64,000 nucleotides of DNA, from contig NZ_RIAX01000001.1 of NCBI RefSeq assembly GCF_003719725.1, positions 186,001 to 250,000 on the forward strand, written 5' to 3'. Source of the DNA: Planococcus salinus. GTDB lineage: Bacteria > Bacillota > Bacilli > Bacillales_A > Planococcaceae. Positions 8,429 to 19,231 of the stretch are shown piece by piece. Every line of letters starts with the position of its first letter. The first letter of the stretch is position 1. The position numbers and the translations under genes were made by a program. Below the pieces are notes generated by a model. It had not been told where the DNA came from. It saw only the letters and a list, made by a program, of their open reading frames with translations, and did no database searches.

Positions 8429-8737
8429 ATGTACGCAATTATTGAAACTGGTGGTAAACAAATCAAAGTTGAAGCAGGCCAAGAAATCTACATCGAAAAA
8501 TTGGATGTGGAAGCAGGCGACACTGTAACATTTGATAAAGTTCTATTTGTTGGTGGAGAAGACACGAAAGTGGGTGTTCCTTTTGTTGAAGGAGCTACCG
8601 TGACGGCGAAAGTTGAGAAAAACGGCCGCGCGAAAAAAATCACTGTCTTCAAATACAAGCCGAAAAAGAACTACCGTAAAAAGCAGGGTCACCGTCAACC
8701 ATACACAAAATTGACTGTTGACGCGATCAACGCATAA
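8429..8737 (+). CDS. rplU: 50S ribosomal protein L21
   Basis: 102-residue L21 starting [20 protein letters not shown], with the conserved C-terminal [16 protein letters not shown]-type basic tail. It binds 23S rRNA. Start ATG follows AGAGGAGGTGCAAG. It is the first gene of the rplU-prp-rpmA operon, with prp only three bases downstream. Confidence 0.98.
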   Translation: MYAIIETGGKQIKVEAGQEIYIEKLDVEAGDTVTFDKVLFVGGEDTKVGVPFVEGATVTAKVEKNGRAKKITVFKYKPKKNYRKKQGHRQPYTKLTVDAINA

Positions 8738-8740
8738 GTT

Positions 8741-9377
<637 letters not shown>

Positions 9378-9385
9378 TACATGAG

Positions 9386-9416
9386 AAAAAGGGCTGCTTT
9401 TTGCAGCCCTTTTTAT
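9386..9416 (+). terminator. Intrinsic terminator after rpmA
   Basis: Stem AAAAAGGGCTGC (9386-9397)/GCAGCCCTTTTT (9403-9414) with a five-T loop and a T-rich tail. Confidence 0.92.
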
Positions 9417-9441
9417 TTTTCAGGAAATTGCCGTATAATCT

Positions 9442-9450
9442 TGGTATACT
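9442..9450 (+). promoter_or_regulatory. Possible extended -10 promoter for spo0B-obg
   Basis: TGGTATACT fits an extended -10 (TGn + TATACT). No good -35 is present at 17 bp. Confidence 0.35.
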
Positions 9451-9477
9451 GAAAGAAGAAAACACGGAGTGTGACTT

Positions 9478-9993
9478 ATGAGGGACACGATGACGGTGGC
9501 ACAAGCGCTTCGGCATGCGCGCCACGATTTTTTGAATGAACTGCAATTGGTCAAGATGAATATGGACCTGGGGCGACCGGAACAGGTGCAGGCAATCATT
9601 CGCTCTCATGCCGAAGCGGCTGTGCAATTGGAACGGCTTGCCGGTCTTGGCGTACCGCAAACGGAAGCGTGGGCGCTGACGGCAAAATGGCGTTTTCCGG
9701 AAATCCGTTTCCGGCTGGAGTGCCTGGCCACCAGCGCACCAGTGGAGGCCGATGGAAAGTTTGCTGATGCACTGGAACAGCTGTCGCAGTCGGTAAGGCA
9801 GCGGCTGGATCCAGTGGACCAACTCGAATGCCGGATCACCTTGACGAACGACTCTCATAAGTTTGTGGCATCGGTGCAGATAGAAAGAGACTGGCAGAAT
9901 GTGAAGATGCCGGAATCCGAAGATATACAAGTAGTAAGAGCGTGCGCTTCCAATGAAACGAAGTTTGTTTTCAGCGCACAGATGGAGGGATAA
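9478..9993 (+). CDS. spo0B: Spo0B-like phosphotransferase/histidine-kinase-fold protein
   Basis: 171 residues. The N-terminal four-helix-bundle motif [19 protein letters not shown] (about residues 10-28) aligns with the Spo0B phosphoacceptor site, with His16 followed by Asp. In B. subtilis Spo0B relays phosphate from Spo0F to Spo0A. The rest is a degenerate ATPase-like fold. It lies between rpmA and obg exactly as in Bacillus, one base before obg. The other sporulation genes expected in this window are absent, so its present role is unclear. Start ATG after CGGAGTGTG. Confidence 0.8.
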   Translation: MRDTMTVAQALRHARHDFLNELQLVKMNMDLGRPEQVQAIIRSHAEAAVQLERLAGLGVPQTEAWALTAKWRFPEIRFRLECLATSAPVEADGKFADALEQLSQSVRQRLDPVDQLECRITLTNDSHKFVASVQIERDWQNVKMPESEDIQVVRACASNETKFVFSAQMEG

Positions 9994-9994
9994 T

Positions 9995-11284
9995 ATGTTT
10001 GTCGATCACGTAAAAGTTTATGTTAAAGGTGGGGACGGCGGCGATGGTATGGTCGCGTTCCGCCGTGAGAAATATGTGCCGAACGGAGGTCCTGCCGGTG
10101 GCGACGGCGGCAAAGGGGCGGACGTCGTCTTTATCGTCGAAGAAGGATTGCGCACACTGATGGATTTCCGCTACAAGCGGATTTTTAAAGCAGAGCGCGG
10201 AACACATGGTATGAGCAGCAACAAGCACGGCTCCAAAGCACAGGATTTGGTCATCAAAGTTCCGCCGGGTACGGTCGTCAAAGACGCGGATACCGGCGAA
10301 ACCATCGCCGACCTGGTCGAGCATGGCCAGACCGCAGTCATCGCACGCGGTGGCCGCGGCGGACGGGGGAATTCCCGTTTTGCCACACCTGCCAATCCGG
10401 CTCCGGAATTGTCGGAAAAAGGGGAGCCGGGTAAAGAGCGCAATGTCGTTTTGGAATTGAAAGTATTGGCGGATGCGGGTCTTGTCGGCTTTCCGAGTGT
10501 CGGGAAATCGACGTTGCTGTCAGTGATTTCTTCGGCCAAACCGAAAATTGCGGAATATCACTTTACGACCATCGTGCCGAATTTGGGGATGGTCCAGACG
10601 GAAGATAACCGCAGTTTTGTTGTAGCCGATCTGCCGGGATTAATCGAAGGCGCACACGAAGGTGTCGGTCTTGGTCATCAGTTCCTGCGCCATATCGAAC
10701 GTACACGGGTCATTATCCACGTGGTCGATATGTCAGGCATGGAAGGGCGCGACCCATACGAAGATTACGTCACCATCAACGAAGAATTGAGACAATACAA
10801 TCTGCGGCTGACCGAACGTCCGCAATTGATTGTGGCCAATAAAATGGATATGCCGGATTCTGAAGAGAACTTGGCTGAATTCCGTAAGAAATTGCCGGAA
10901 GATGCCCGTATTTTCCCGATTTCTGCACTTTCCCGTCAAGGCTTGTCCAATTTGCTGTTCGCGGTGGCGGACCTTCTCGAGGTGACACCGGAATTCCCAT
11001 TGATCGACGAGTCGGATGAAGAATCAGACAGCACGGTATTGTACAAACACGAATCAGACCGTGAAGGCTTTGAAATCACCCGTGATCCTGATGGTGCTTA
11101 TGTCTTGTCCGGATACGCCATCGAGCGTCTGTTCAAGATGACGGATTTCTCACGGGAAGATTCCATTCGCCGGTTTGCCCGCCAGATGCGGGGCATGGGA
11201 ATCGATGATGCACTGCGCGAACGCGGGGCCGAACACGGCGATACGGTTCGCCTCCTGGAATTCGAGTTTGAATTTATCGACTGA
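9995..11284 (+). CDS. obgE: GTPase Obg
   Basis: Ribosome-associated GTPase, 429 residues, needed for 50S maturation and linked to ppGpp signalling. The order is a glycine-rich Obg fold (1-158), a G domain with GFPSVGKST (165-173), [14 protein letters not shown] and ANKMD, then a C-terminal OCT domain (about 345-425). The start is ATG at 9995, after GATGGAGGG and one base beyond the spo0B stop. An in-frame upstream ATG would overlap spo0B. Confidence 0.97.
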   Translation: MFVDHVKVYVKGGDGGDGMVAFRREKYVPNGGPAGGDGGKGADVVFIVEEGLRTLMDFRYKRIFKAERGTHGMSSNKHGSKAQDLVIKVPPGTVVKDADTGETIADLVEHGQTAVIARGGRGGRGNSRFATPANPAPELSEKGEPGKERNVVLELKVLADAGLVGFPSVGKSTLLSVISSAKPKIAEYHFTTIVPNLGMVQTEDNRSFVVADLPGLIEGAHEGVGLGHQFLRHIERTRVIIHVVDMSGMEGRDPYEDYVTINEELRQYNLRLTERPQLIVANKMDMPDSEENLAEFRKKLPEDARIFPISALSRQGLSNLLFAVADLLEVTPEFPLIDESDEESDSTVLYKHESDREGFEITRDPDGAYVLSGYAIERLFKMTDFSREDSIRRFARQMRGMGIDDALRERGAEHGDTVRLLEFEFEFID

Positions 11285-11489
11285 TCCCGCTTTAACGGAA
11301 AGGCAAGCTTCCGCTTTTTGAAGCGGTGGCCCTGCTGACTGTAAAAGCCCGGTTGATCGGGCCGGCAGGATGTCGGTCCCATAGGCGCCGCCGCAGGACG
11401 CGGCGTTTGCAGCCTATACTCTGTTTTTCCTCAGTGGGAGGAAGATGTTTCCACTGGGTGAAGTTTCTCTTGATGCGGGGGTTTTTGTA
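11285..11489 (+). other. Structured 205-bp leader before pheB
   Basis: GC-rich spacer with several small dyads, for example CGCCGC/GCGGCG and GCCCG/CGGGC. A TATACT lies at 11415-11420 without a clear -35. A stem CAGTGGGA (11432-11439)/TTCCACTG (11449-11456) carries GGAAGATG in its loop, which is an alternative ribosome site and ATG in frame with pheB. No T-box or known riboswitch signature was recognised. Confidence 0.45.
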
Positions 11490-11942
11490 ATGAAGGATAT
11501 AGCGGAACAGAAGTATTATTTGGTACGTGAAGATGTGCTGACAGAAGCGATGGTCAAGACGCTGGAAGTGAAAAAGATGCTGCAGCGTGACCGTGTGTCC
11601 ATTTTGGATGCAGTGGCGAAAACCGGACTTTCCCGCAGTGCATTCTACAAATATCGGGATGCGGTTTTTCCGTTCCATTCCATCGTCAAAGAACGGATTC
11701 TGACGGTCTTTCTGCAATTGGAAGACCGGTCAGGCACGCTTGCGACGCTGCTTCAGACAGTAGCCGACGTGCGCTGCAACATACTGACCATCCACCAGAC
11801 CATTCCGATTCAGGGGCGGGCGAATGTGACGCTGTCCCTGGATGTGACGGCGATGTCGGTGGATTTGGAAACATTTCTGCAACACCTGAAAAAACTCGAT
11901 TTTGTCGAGTCTGCTGAAATTGTATCAAGCGGATCATATTAA
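11490..11942 (+). CDS. pheB: ACT-domain protein PheB
   Basis: 150-residue ACT-domain protein (UPF0735), encoded next to prephenate dehydratase as in Bacillus and probably sensing phenylalanine or related amino acids. Motifs: [24 protein letters not shown] and [17 protein letters not shown], the last being the start of the ACT fold at about residue 75. Start ATG 11490 is chosen by homology and by GCGGGGG eight bases upstream. An in-frame ATG at 11445 behind GGGAGGAAG would add 15 residues. Confidence 0.88.
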   Translation: MKDIAEQKYYLVREDVLTEAMVKTLEVKKMLQRDRVSILDAVAKTGLSRSAFYKYRDAVFPFHSIVKERILTVFLQLEDRSGTLATLLQTVADVRCNILTIHQTIPIQGRANVTLSLDVTAMSVDLETFLQHLKKLDFVESAEIVSSGSY

Positions 11943-11958
11943 GTGGAGGAGAATTGGA

Positions 11959-12825
11959 ATGGCTGGACAACCTGTGCAAAAACAAATTTCTTATTTGGGA
12001 CCGGAAGCGTCATTTACCCATTTGGCTGCTGCCAAAGCGTTTCCGGACAGTAACCTGCTGCCATTTGCCACTATCCCCGAATGCATAGAAGCAGTGGCTG
12101 AAGACCGCGTGGATTACGCGGTCGTGCCACTGGAAAATGCGTTGGAAGGATCAGTGCCATTGACAGTCGATTACCTTTTTCATGAAGCGCAGCTTTATGT
12201 GACGGCGGAAGTGCTATCGCCAATCGGCATGCATTTGATGGTGCATCCCGACAATGTGGAAGCAGATTCATACGAAGCGATTTATTCGCACCCGCATGCA
12301 CTTGCGCAATGCCATAAGTTTTTGTTCTATACATATAAAAATACACCGATCGAACAATTCGGCTCCACGTCAGGAGCGGCCAAGATGGTCAGTGAACTGC
12401 CGGAGCGCAACATCGCAGCGATTGCCAATGAATTCGCAGCCAAGAAATACGGCTTGTCGATTGTGCATAGCGAAATTCACGATTTCCATTTTAATCACAC
12501 CCGTTTTTTTGTGTTGTCCAAAACCAATCACAAATTGAAAAATCCGGGACATGAAGGGCAGATCAAGACGACGCTGATGATTTCGCCGCCGAATGATGAC
12601 CGCTCAGGCGTTCTTCATCAAGTGCTGTCGGTCTTTGCATGGCGCCAGCTAAACTTGAGCAAGATCGAATCCCGTCCGTTGAAAACAGGGCTCGGCGATT
12701 ATTTCTTTATCGTCGACGTACTGGAAGACGAGACCGCGACAATGATGCGGGGCGCATTCGAGGAATTGGCCGCCCTTGGCTGCAAAGTGAAGACGCTGGG
12801 CTCGTATTATACGTACCGTTCGTGA
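11959..12825 (+). CDS. pheA: Prephenate dehydratase
   Basis: 288 residues. It decarboxylates and dehydrates prephenate to phenylpyruvate in phenylalanine synthesis. The catalytic PDT domain begins ISYLGPEASFTHLAA and contains NHTRFFVLSK with the active-site Thr-Arg-Phe. The C-terminal ACT domain contains KIESRPLK, the Phe-binding ESRP motif. The start ATG 11959 follows GTGGAGGAG and lies 16 bases after pheB. Confidence 0.96.
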   Translation: MAGQPVQKQISYLGPEASFTHLAAAKAFPDSNLLPFATIPECIEAVAEDRVDYAVVPLENALEGSVPLTVDYLFHEAQLYVTAEVLSPIGMHLMVHPDNVEADSYEAIYSHPHALAQCHKFLFYTYKNTPIEQFGSTSGAAKMVSELPERNIAAIANEFAAKKYGLSIVHSEIHDFHFNHTRFFVLSKTNHKLKNPGHEGQIKTTLMISPPNDDRSGVLHQVLSVFAWRQLNLSKIESRPLKTGLGDYFFIVDVLEDETATMMRGAFEELAALGCKVKTLGSYYTYRS

Positions 12826-12862
12826 GAAAGAGACAGTTTTACCTATAACTGCTGATTTTGCA

Positions 12863-12892
12863 AAGCACCCGTTACTTCAGGGTGCTTTTTGT
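12863..12892 (+). terminator. Intrinsic terminator after pheA
   Basis: Stem AAGCACCC (12863-12870)/GGGTGCTT (12880-12887), 9-nt loop, T-run. Confidence 0.85.
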
Positions 12893-12947
12893 GATGTACA
12901 GGTTAAAAAAATGAACAGAATTCATGCCGAATGCAGGTGAAGAACTG

Positions 12948-13652
12948 ATGAAAAAATACGTCATCCATTATGAAATTTTTATGCTGTTATTGATCATTGT
13001 TTCGCTGTTTTTTGCTTTTTCGGACAATGATGCTCTAGTCCTCTATGACCGAATCATTTGGATGGTATTTGTCCTGGATTACACCATACGACTTGTGCTT
13101 GCAAAAGACCGGTGGGAGTATGTGAAAAAGCACCCGTTTGAATTGATTGCCATCATCCCGTTGGATGCCATCTTTCGAGCAGCCCGTTTTGTCCGGTTTT
13201 TTAGGATTCTCCGGTTAGTCGGGATTGGTTCGCGCTTCGTCAAGCCAGTTTATGGTTTGTTGAGAACCAATGGACTCGACAAGCTTCTGACTGTTGCTGT
13301 TGTCCTGTTGTTCATCATCCCGATTCCCATCATCCTGGTAGAGCCGGGCATCAATACATTTTCCGATGCTTTGTGGTGGGCTATTGTCACGACTACGACT
13401 GTCGGATACGGTGATATCTCACCAACCACTCCATTGGGAAGGGTGCTGGCAGTGATTTTGATGCTTGTCGGAATCGGCATCATCGGAACTTTCACCAGCT
13501 CGATCACCAGTTATTTCGGCAATAGGAATAAAAAGACTCACAATGAGCAAGTCCTGGAATTGCTACAGTCGATTGAAGAAATCGACAACCTTACGGCGGA
13601 AGATGTCGAACTTGTGGAGGTTTATCTGAAAAGGAAAGTTCCAATAGGGTAG
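12948..13652 (+). CDS. Voltage-gated-type potassium channel
   Basis: 234-residue six-helix ion channel. S1-S3 are hydrophobic segments in about residues 8-75. S4 is arginine-rich (RAARFVRFFRILRLVGIGSR). The pore contains TTTTVGYGD, with the selectivity filter TVGYGD at about 151-156, and S6 is LAVILMLVGIGIIGTFTSSI. A short cytoplasmic C-terminal helix follows. The start ATG 12948 is placed by AGGTGA seven bases upstream; ATG 12924 lacks a ribosome site. It is monocistronic, between the pheA terminator and repeat array 2. Confidence 0.88.
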   Translation: MKKYVIHYEIFMLLLIIVSLFFAFSDNDALVLYDRIIWMVFVLDYTIRLVLAKDRWEYVKKHPFELIAIIPLDAIFRAARFVRFFRILRLVGIGSRFVKPVYGLLRTNGLDKLLTVAVVLLFIIPIPIILVEPGINTFSDALWWAIVTTTTVGYGDISPTTPLGRVLAVILMLVGIGIIGTFTSSITSYFGNRNKKTHNEQVLELLQSIEEIDNLTAEDVELVEVYLKRKVPIG

Positions 13653-13731
13653 GGGTGGCTTTTCGTGCGAAAGCTGCTGAGGTTTTCCATGTTAATGGTT
13701 GAAGTTGGCTTTTTCAATGTCGAAAAATGGC

Positions 13732-13852
13732 GAACGCGCATAAGTTTCGTGGAACGCGCGAAAAAATCTGTGAGCGCGCAAAAAATGAAATGAACGCGCA
13801 TAACCCGTCGCCGAACGCGCAAAAAATCTTTTAAACGCGCATAAACGCACGT
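13732..13852. repeat. Array 2: GAACGCGCA units at 20-21-bp period
   Basis: Units start at 13732, 13752, 13772, 13792, 13813 and 13833, with a half-spaced last unit near 13843. The core is GAACGCGC(A/G), sometimes GAGCGCGCA or AAACGCGCA; the reverse strand reads TGCGCGTTC. It lies between the convergent K+ channel and niaR genes, just before the niaR terminator. Confidence 0.85.
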
Positions 13853-13857
13853 CTCAC

Positions 13858-13896
13858 CAAAAAAACCCGAAACCGTGTCAAACGGCTTCGGGTTTT
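13858..13896 (-). terminator. Intrinsic terminator of niaR
   Basis: In minus-strand RNA a 12-bp stem ACCCGAAGCCGT/ACGGTTTCGGGT, including one G-U pair, is followed by a T-run. On the plus strand the same position is an A-C mismatch, so the element favours minus-strand use. Confidence 0.85.
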
Positions 13897-13914
13897 CGAC
13901 GTTTCAACCTGCTG

Positions 13915-14451
13915 TTACTCGCTGTCCTCCAGCAAAAAGCCATGTTCCTGCATGGCGGCTTCCGCGCGGTCGAGCGCAGCGTCGTTTGCTGCAGTGATGG
14001 TGTGCAGATGAGTGCCATCCGTCAATTCGAGCAGATAGCTGGCGCCGGTGTCACGGACGCGTTTCATGAAATCGGCGACCTGCTGCGGTGTGGAGACATG
14101 GATGCCGGCCGTCAGTTCGCCGTAAACCGGATGTTCAATCGACACGTCTTTGACGGTGACGCCTGCTTCGACCAGGACCATCAGTTCCTGCTCGGTGTCC
14201 TGCGGCTGGTGGCGGCAGGCGATGCGGCGGCTCGTCTCCACGCGGCCGGTTTCATTGTTCATATAAAGGTAGCCCTGGCTGGTCGCCAGAATCGGCTCGC
14301 CTTTTGCTTTCAACAAGGTCATGTCACCGACGATCACTTGCCGGGAAACCTGTGCAACTGCGGCGAGTTCGCTGCCGGTCAGCGGTTTATTGGCTGTTTT
14401 TATTTTTTCCAGGAGAATTTGGCGGCGTTCTTCACCGTATAGTTTTTTCAT
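13915..14451 (-). CDS. niaR: NAD-biosynthesis repressor NiaR
   Basis: 178 residues. The N-terminal winged HTH (GEERRQILLEKIKTANKPLT, then SELAAVAQVSRQVIVGDMTL) is followed by a 3H domain with clustered histidines (ACRHQPQ, EHPVYGEL and THLHTI) that bind a metal and nicotinate. In Bacillus it represses nadABC and niacin-uptake genes. Here no NAD gene lies beside it and it is divergent from ruvA. The start ATG at 14451 is preceded on the minus strand by AGAGGGG. Confidence 0.88.
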   Translation of the reverse strand: MKKLYGEERRQILLEKIKTANKPLTGSELAAVAQVSRQVIVGDMTLLKAKGEPILATSQGYLYMNNETGRVETSRRIACRHQPQDTEQELMVLVEAGVTVKDVSIEHPVYGELTAGIHVSTPQQVADFMKRVRDTGASYLLELTDGTHLHTITAANDAALDRAEAAMQEHGFLLEDSE

Positions 14452-14534
14452 ATAGGTCCCCTCTTTATCTGTCGTTGCTTTTATTTTAACATGAAAGGCC
14501 GTGCGGCGTTTGTGTCGTCTATACCGAACAAATA

Positions 14535-14543
14535 TGCTATAAT
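14535..14543 (+). promoter_or_regulatory. Extended -10 promoter for ruvAB operon
   Basis: TGCTATAAT, an extended -10 with perfect TATAAT (14538-14543). No clear -35. The ruvA ribosome site GAAGGAGAG follows about 20 bases later. Confidence 0.55.
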
Positions 14544-14574
14544 TACTGAGTTGAAATGAAGGAGAGAACGTATC

Positions 14575-15171
14575 ATGTACGATTACATAAAAGGGACAGT
14601 TACACGTGTGACACCTGAATATTTAGTAGTGGAGCAGCAGGGGATCGGCTGGCAGATTTTTGCGCCGAATCCATATTCGTTCGGAACGGAAGAGCTGCAG
14701 GTGTTTTTGCATCATCATGTGCGGGAAGATGCACATCTGCTGTTCGGATTTCCGACACTGGAACAGCGGGAATTGTTCCGCAAGCTGATTTCGGTTTCCG
14801 GTATCGGACCGAAAGGGGCGTTGGCCATTTTAGCGAGCGGCCAGCCGCAGCACGTGATCGATGCGATTGAACGGGAAGATGAGAAGTTTCTCGTCAAGTT
14901 TCCGGGCGTCGGCAAAAAGACGGCGCGCCAGATGATTTTAGACCTGAAAGGGAAACTGACCGAGTTTTTCGGCGACAGCGCACCGCTGGAAGATACGCCG
15001 TCTTTGCTGTCGGGTGACGAAGCGGAGCTGGAAGAAGCGATGCTGGCGCTGGGCGCGCTCGGTTATTCCGACCGGGAAATTGCCAAAGTCAAACCGCAGC
15101 TGAAAGGTTTGGAACTGGACACAGAAGGGTTTATGAAGAAAGCCCTTCAATTATTATTGAAACAAAACTGA
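14575..15171 (+). CDS. ruvA: Holliday junction helicase subunit RuvA
   Basis: 198 residues. It binds four-way junctions and loads RuvB. Domain I is an OB fold (1-62). Domain II is a pair of helix-hairpin-helix motifs ([13 protein letters not shown], about 78-90, and [19 protein letters not shown], about 108-126). Domain III, the RuvB-binding bundle, lies at about 150-198. Start ATG after GAAGGAGAG. ruvB follows 19 bases later. Confidence 0.97.
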   Translation: MYDYIKGTVTRVTPEYLVVEQQGIGWQIFAPNPYSFGTEELQVFLHHHVREDAHLLFGFPTLEQRELFRKLISVSGIGPKGALAILASGQPQHVIDAIEREDEKFLVKFPGVGKKTARQMILDLKGKLTEFFGDSAPLEDTPSLLSGDEAELEEAMLALGALGYSDREIAKVKPQLKGLELDTEGFMKKALQLLLKQN

Positions 15172-15190
15172 CAAAAAGGAGGCGGACGGC

Positions 15191-16185
15191 ATGGAAGAAC
15201 GGGTCATCGGCAGCGAAATTTCGGAATTTGATGAACGCTTTGAGCAATCGCTGCGGCCGCAGTATCTGTCGCAGTACATCGGCCAGCACAAAGTAAAACA
15301 TAATTTGTCGATTTTCATCGAAGCGGCGAAAATGCGCGAAGAAAGCCTGGACCATGTGCTGCTGCACGGACCTCCGGGGCTTGGGAAAACAACGCTTGCG
15401 GCGGTCATCGCCAATGAAATGGAAGTCGGCGTCAAAATGACGAGCGGCCCTGCAATCGAGCGGCCGGGAGATTTGGCGGCGATTGTATCGTCATTGGAAC
15501 CGGGAGACGTGCTGTTCATCGATGAAATCCATCGGTTGAACCGCTCAATCGAAGAAGTGCTGTATCCGGCGATGGAGGATTTCTGCCTCGATATCGTAGT
15601 CGGCAAAGGCCCGGCGGCGCGTTCGGTGCGGCTCGATTTGCCGCCGTTCACGCTCATCGGGGCCACAACACGGGCCGGCGCTTTATCAGCTCCGCTTCGT
15701 GACCGTTTCGGCGTATTGTCACGGCTGGATTATTACGATGCGGAAGCATTGACGGAAATCGTCGTCCGCAGTGCCAAATTATTCGAAGCGGATATAGATC
15801 CGGCGGCGGCAGTCGAAATTGCACGGCGCTCGAGAGGGACACCACGTATTGCCAACCGGCTGCTGAAACGCGTCCGTGATTACGCTCAGGTGCGCGGGGA
15901 CGGCTCGATTACGATGGACATGGCCGAACAGGCACTGGAAATGCTGCAGGTCGACCCGCTCGGCCTCGATCACATCGACCACAAATTGATGACCGGCATG
16001 ATGACGCGTTTCCGCGGAGGACCGGTCGGACTTGATACGATCGCTGCCAGTATCGGAGAAGAATCGACGACCATCGAAGACGTCTATGAACCGTATCTGC
16101 TGCAGATCGGTTTTATCCAGCGGACCCCGAGAGGCCGCATTGTGACACAAACTGCCTATGAACACTTTAAAATGGAGATGCCTGA

Positions 16186-16189
<4 letters not shown>
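15191..16189 (+). CDS. ruvB: Holliday junction branch-migration ATPase RuvB
   Basis: 332-residue AAA+ motor. Walker A is [11 protein letters not shown] (about 57-67), Walker B is LFIDEIHRL, sensor 1 is IGATTRAG and the arginine finger is in PLRDRFG. A winged-helix C-terminus follows. Start ATG after AAAAAGGAGGCGG. The stop overlaps the queA start (ATGA). Confidence 0.98.
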
Positions 16190-18407
<2,218 letters not shown>

Positions 18408-18447
18408 GTCTAAGAAAATAGAGAGAGTGAAAGGGGGAATTTGAACA

Positions 18448-18723
18448 ATGGATACTTTAATCGCTTTATCACCTTTACTATTGATGTTCTTGTTGATGTG
18501 GTTTTTCATCATTCGTCCTGCTCAAAAACGCCAGAAAGCAACGGCGAACATGCAGGCGGAATTGCGCCGAGGCGACCGTATCGTAACGATCGGTGGACTT
18601 CACGGCCAAGTGGATGCTGTTGACGACACGACCATCTACATTACAGTAGCAGACGGAACACGTATGCAATTCGAACGCCAGGCAATTGCCCGCGTTGTGG
18701 ATTCTGCAAAACAAACCGTATAA
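18448..18723 (+). CDS. yajC: Preprotein translocase subunit YajC
   Basis: 91 residues. One N-terminal membrane helix (about 5-23, IALSPLLLMFLLMWFFII) is followed by RPAQKRQKA and a small cytoplasmic domain with RRGDRIVTIGGLHGQV. It accompanies SecDF in the Sec holotranslocon, and secDF lies close downstream. Start ATG after AAAGGGGG. Confidence 0.96.
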   Translation: MDTLIALSPLLLMFLLMWFFIIRPAQKRQKATANMQAELRRGDRIVTIGGLHGQVDAVDDTTIYITVADGTRMQFERQAIARVVDSAKQTV

Positions 18724-18729
18724 GAAAGC

Positions 18730-18758
18730 TCGCCTTCGATCCGGAGGCGATTTTTTTT
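18730..18758 (+). terminator. Intrinsic terminator after yajC
   Basis: Eight-bp stem TCGCCTTC/GGAGGCGA (one G-U), followed by eight T. Confidence 0.88.
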
Positions 18759-18841
18759 ACACTAATTTCAGCAGTGTTCACTGAATTGTTATTTTCAGTT
18801 TCAAGCCAATAAAAAAATATAAGTAAAATGAAGAGGTGAAA

Positions 18842-19165
18842 ATGATGCCGGACTATGCTGACCAATACGAAAAAGTTCTGCCGTTTCTTGAAAGCAAACT
18901 CTCGGAATTCTATCATTTTGAATACGATACATTCACATCGGAAGATCTGTGGCAATACTGCATAAAGAAAAAATGGCGGAAAAAAGACATCGGTGAAATG
19001 CGCCTTTATGAAATGGTCAATGACATCATGGACATGACGGCTTCCGACTTTGTCGCTTACCACCAGATTGAAGGCCTGAAAGGCGATAACTGGTTTTCCG
19101 ATATAAAACAAGACGACCTGGAACAGCTGCTCCGGCCTTCACCCAAAAAACCGGATTCAATTTGA
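18842..19165 (+). CDS. comN: Post-transcriptional competence regulator ComN
   Basis: About 107 residues, acidic and helical, of the ComN (YrzD) family. In B. subtilis ComN acts on comE mRNA through its 5' leader and localises with DivIVA. The conserved core contains VLPFLESKLSEF and EDLWQYCIKKKW. Two adjacent ATGs (18842 and 18845) follow AGAGGTGA, and either may be used. It lies between yajC and secDF as in Bacillus, where spoVB would also be expected. Its likely target, comEA-comEB-comEC, is in this window at 60253-63839. Confidence 0.75.
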   Translation: MMPDYADQYEKVLPFLESKLSEFYHFEYDTFTSEDLWQYCIKKKWRKKDIGEMRLYEMVNDIMDMTASDFVAYHQIEGLKGDNWFSDIKQDDLEQLLRPSPKKPDSI

Positions 19166-19231
19166 CAGGGTTCAGGAGCTGTTTCATAATGAAAGTGCTG
19201 TGTTTTTGAGATTGAGGAGGAATTATTACAT

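Noticed and set aside
11293-11410. T-box or amino-acid riboswitch before pheB
   Set aside because: No GGTGG-ACCGCG T-box core and no terminator plus antiterminator pair could be found.
11902-11958. Upstream extension of pheA
   Set aside because: It overlaps pheB and has no ribosome site. ATG 11959 follows GTGGAGGAG.
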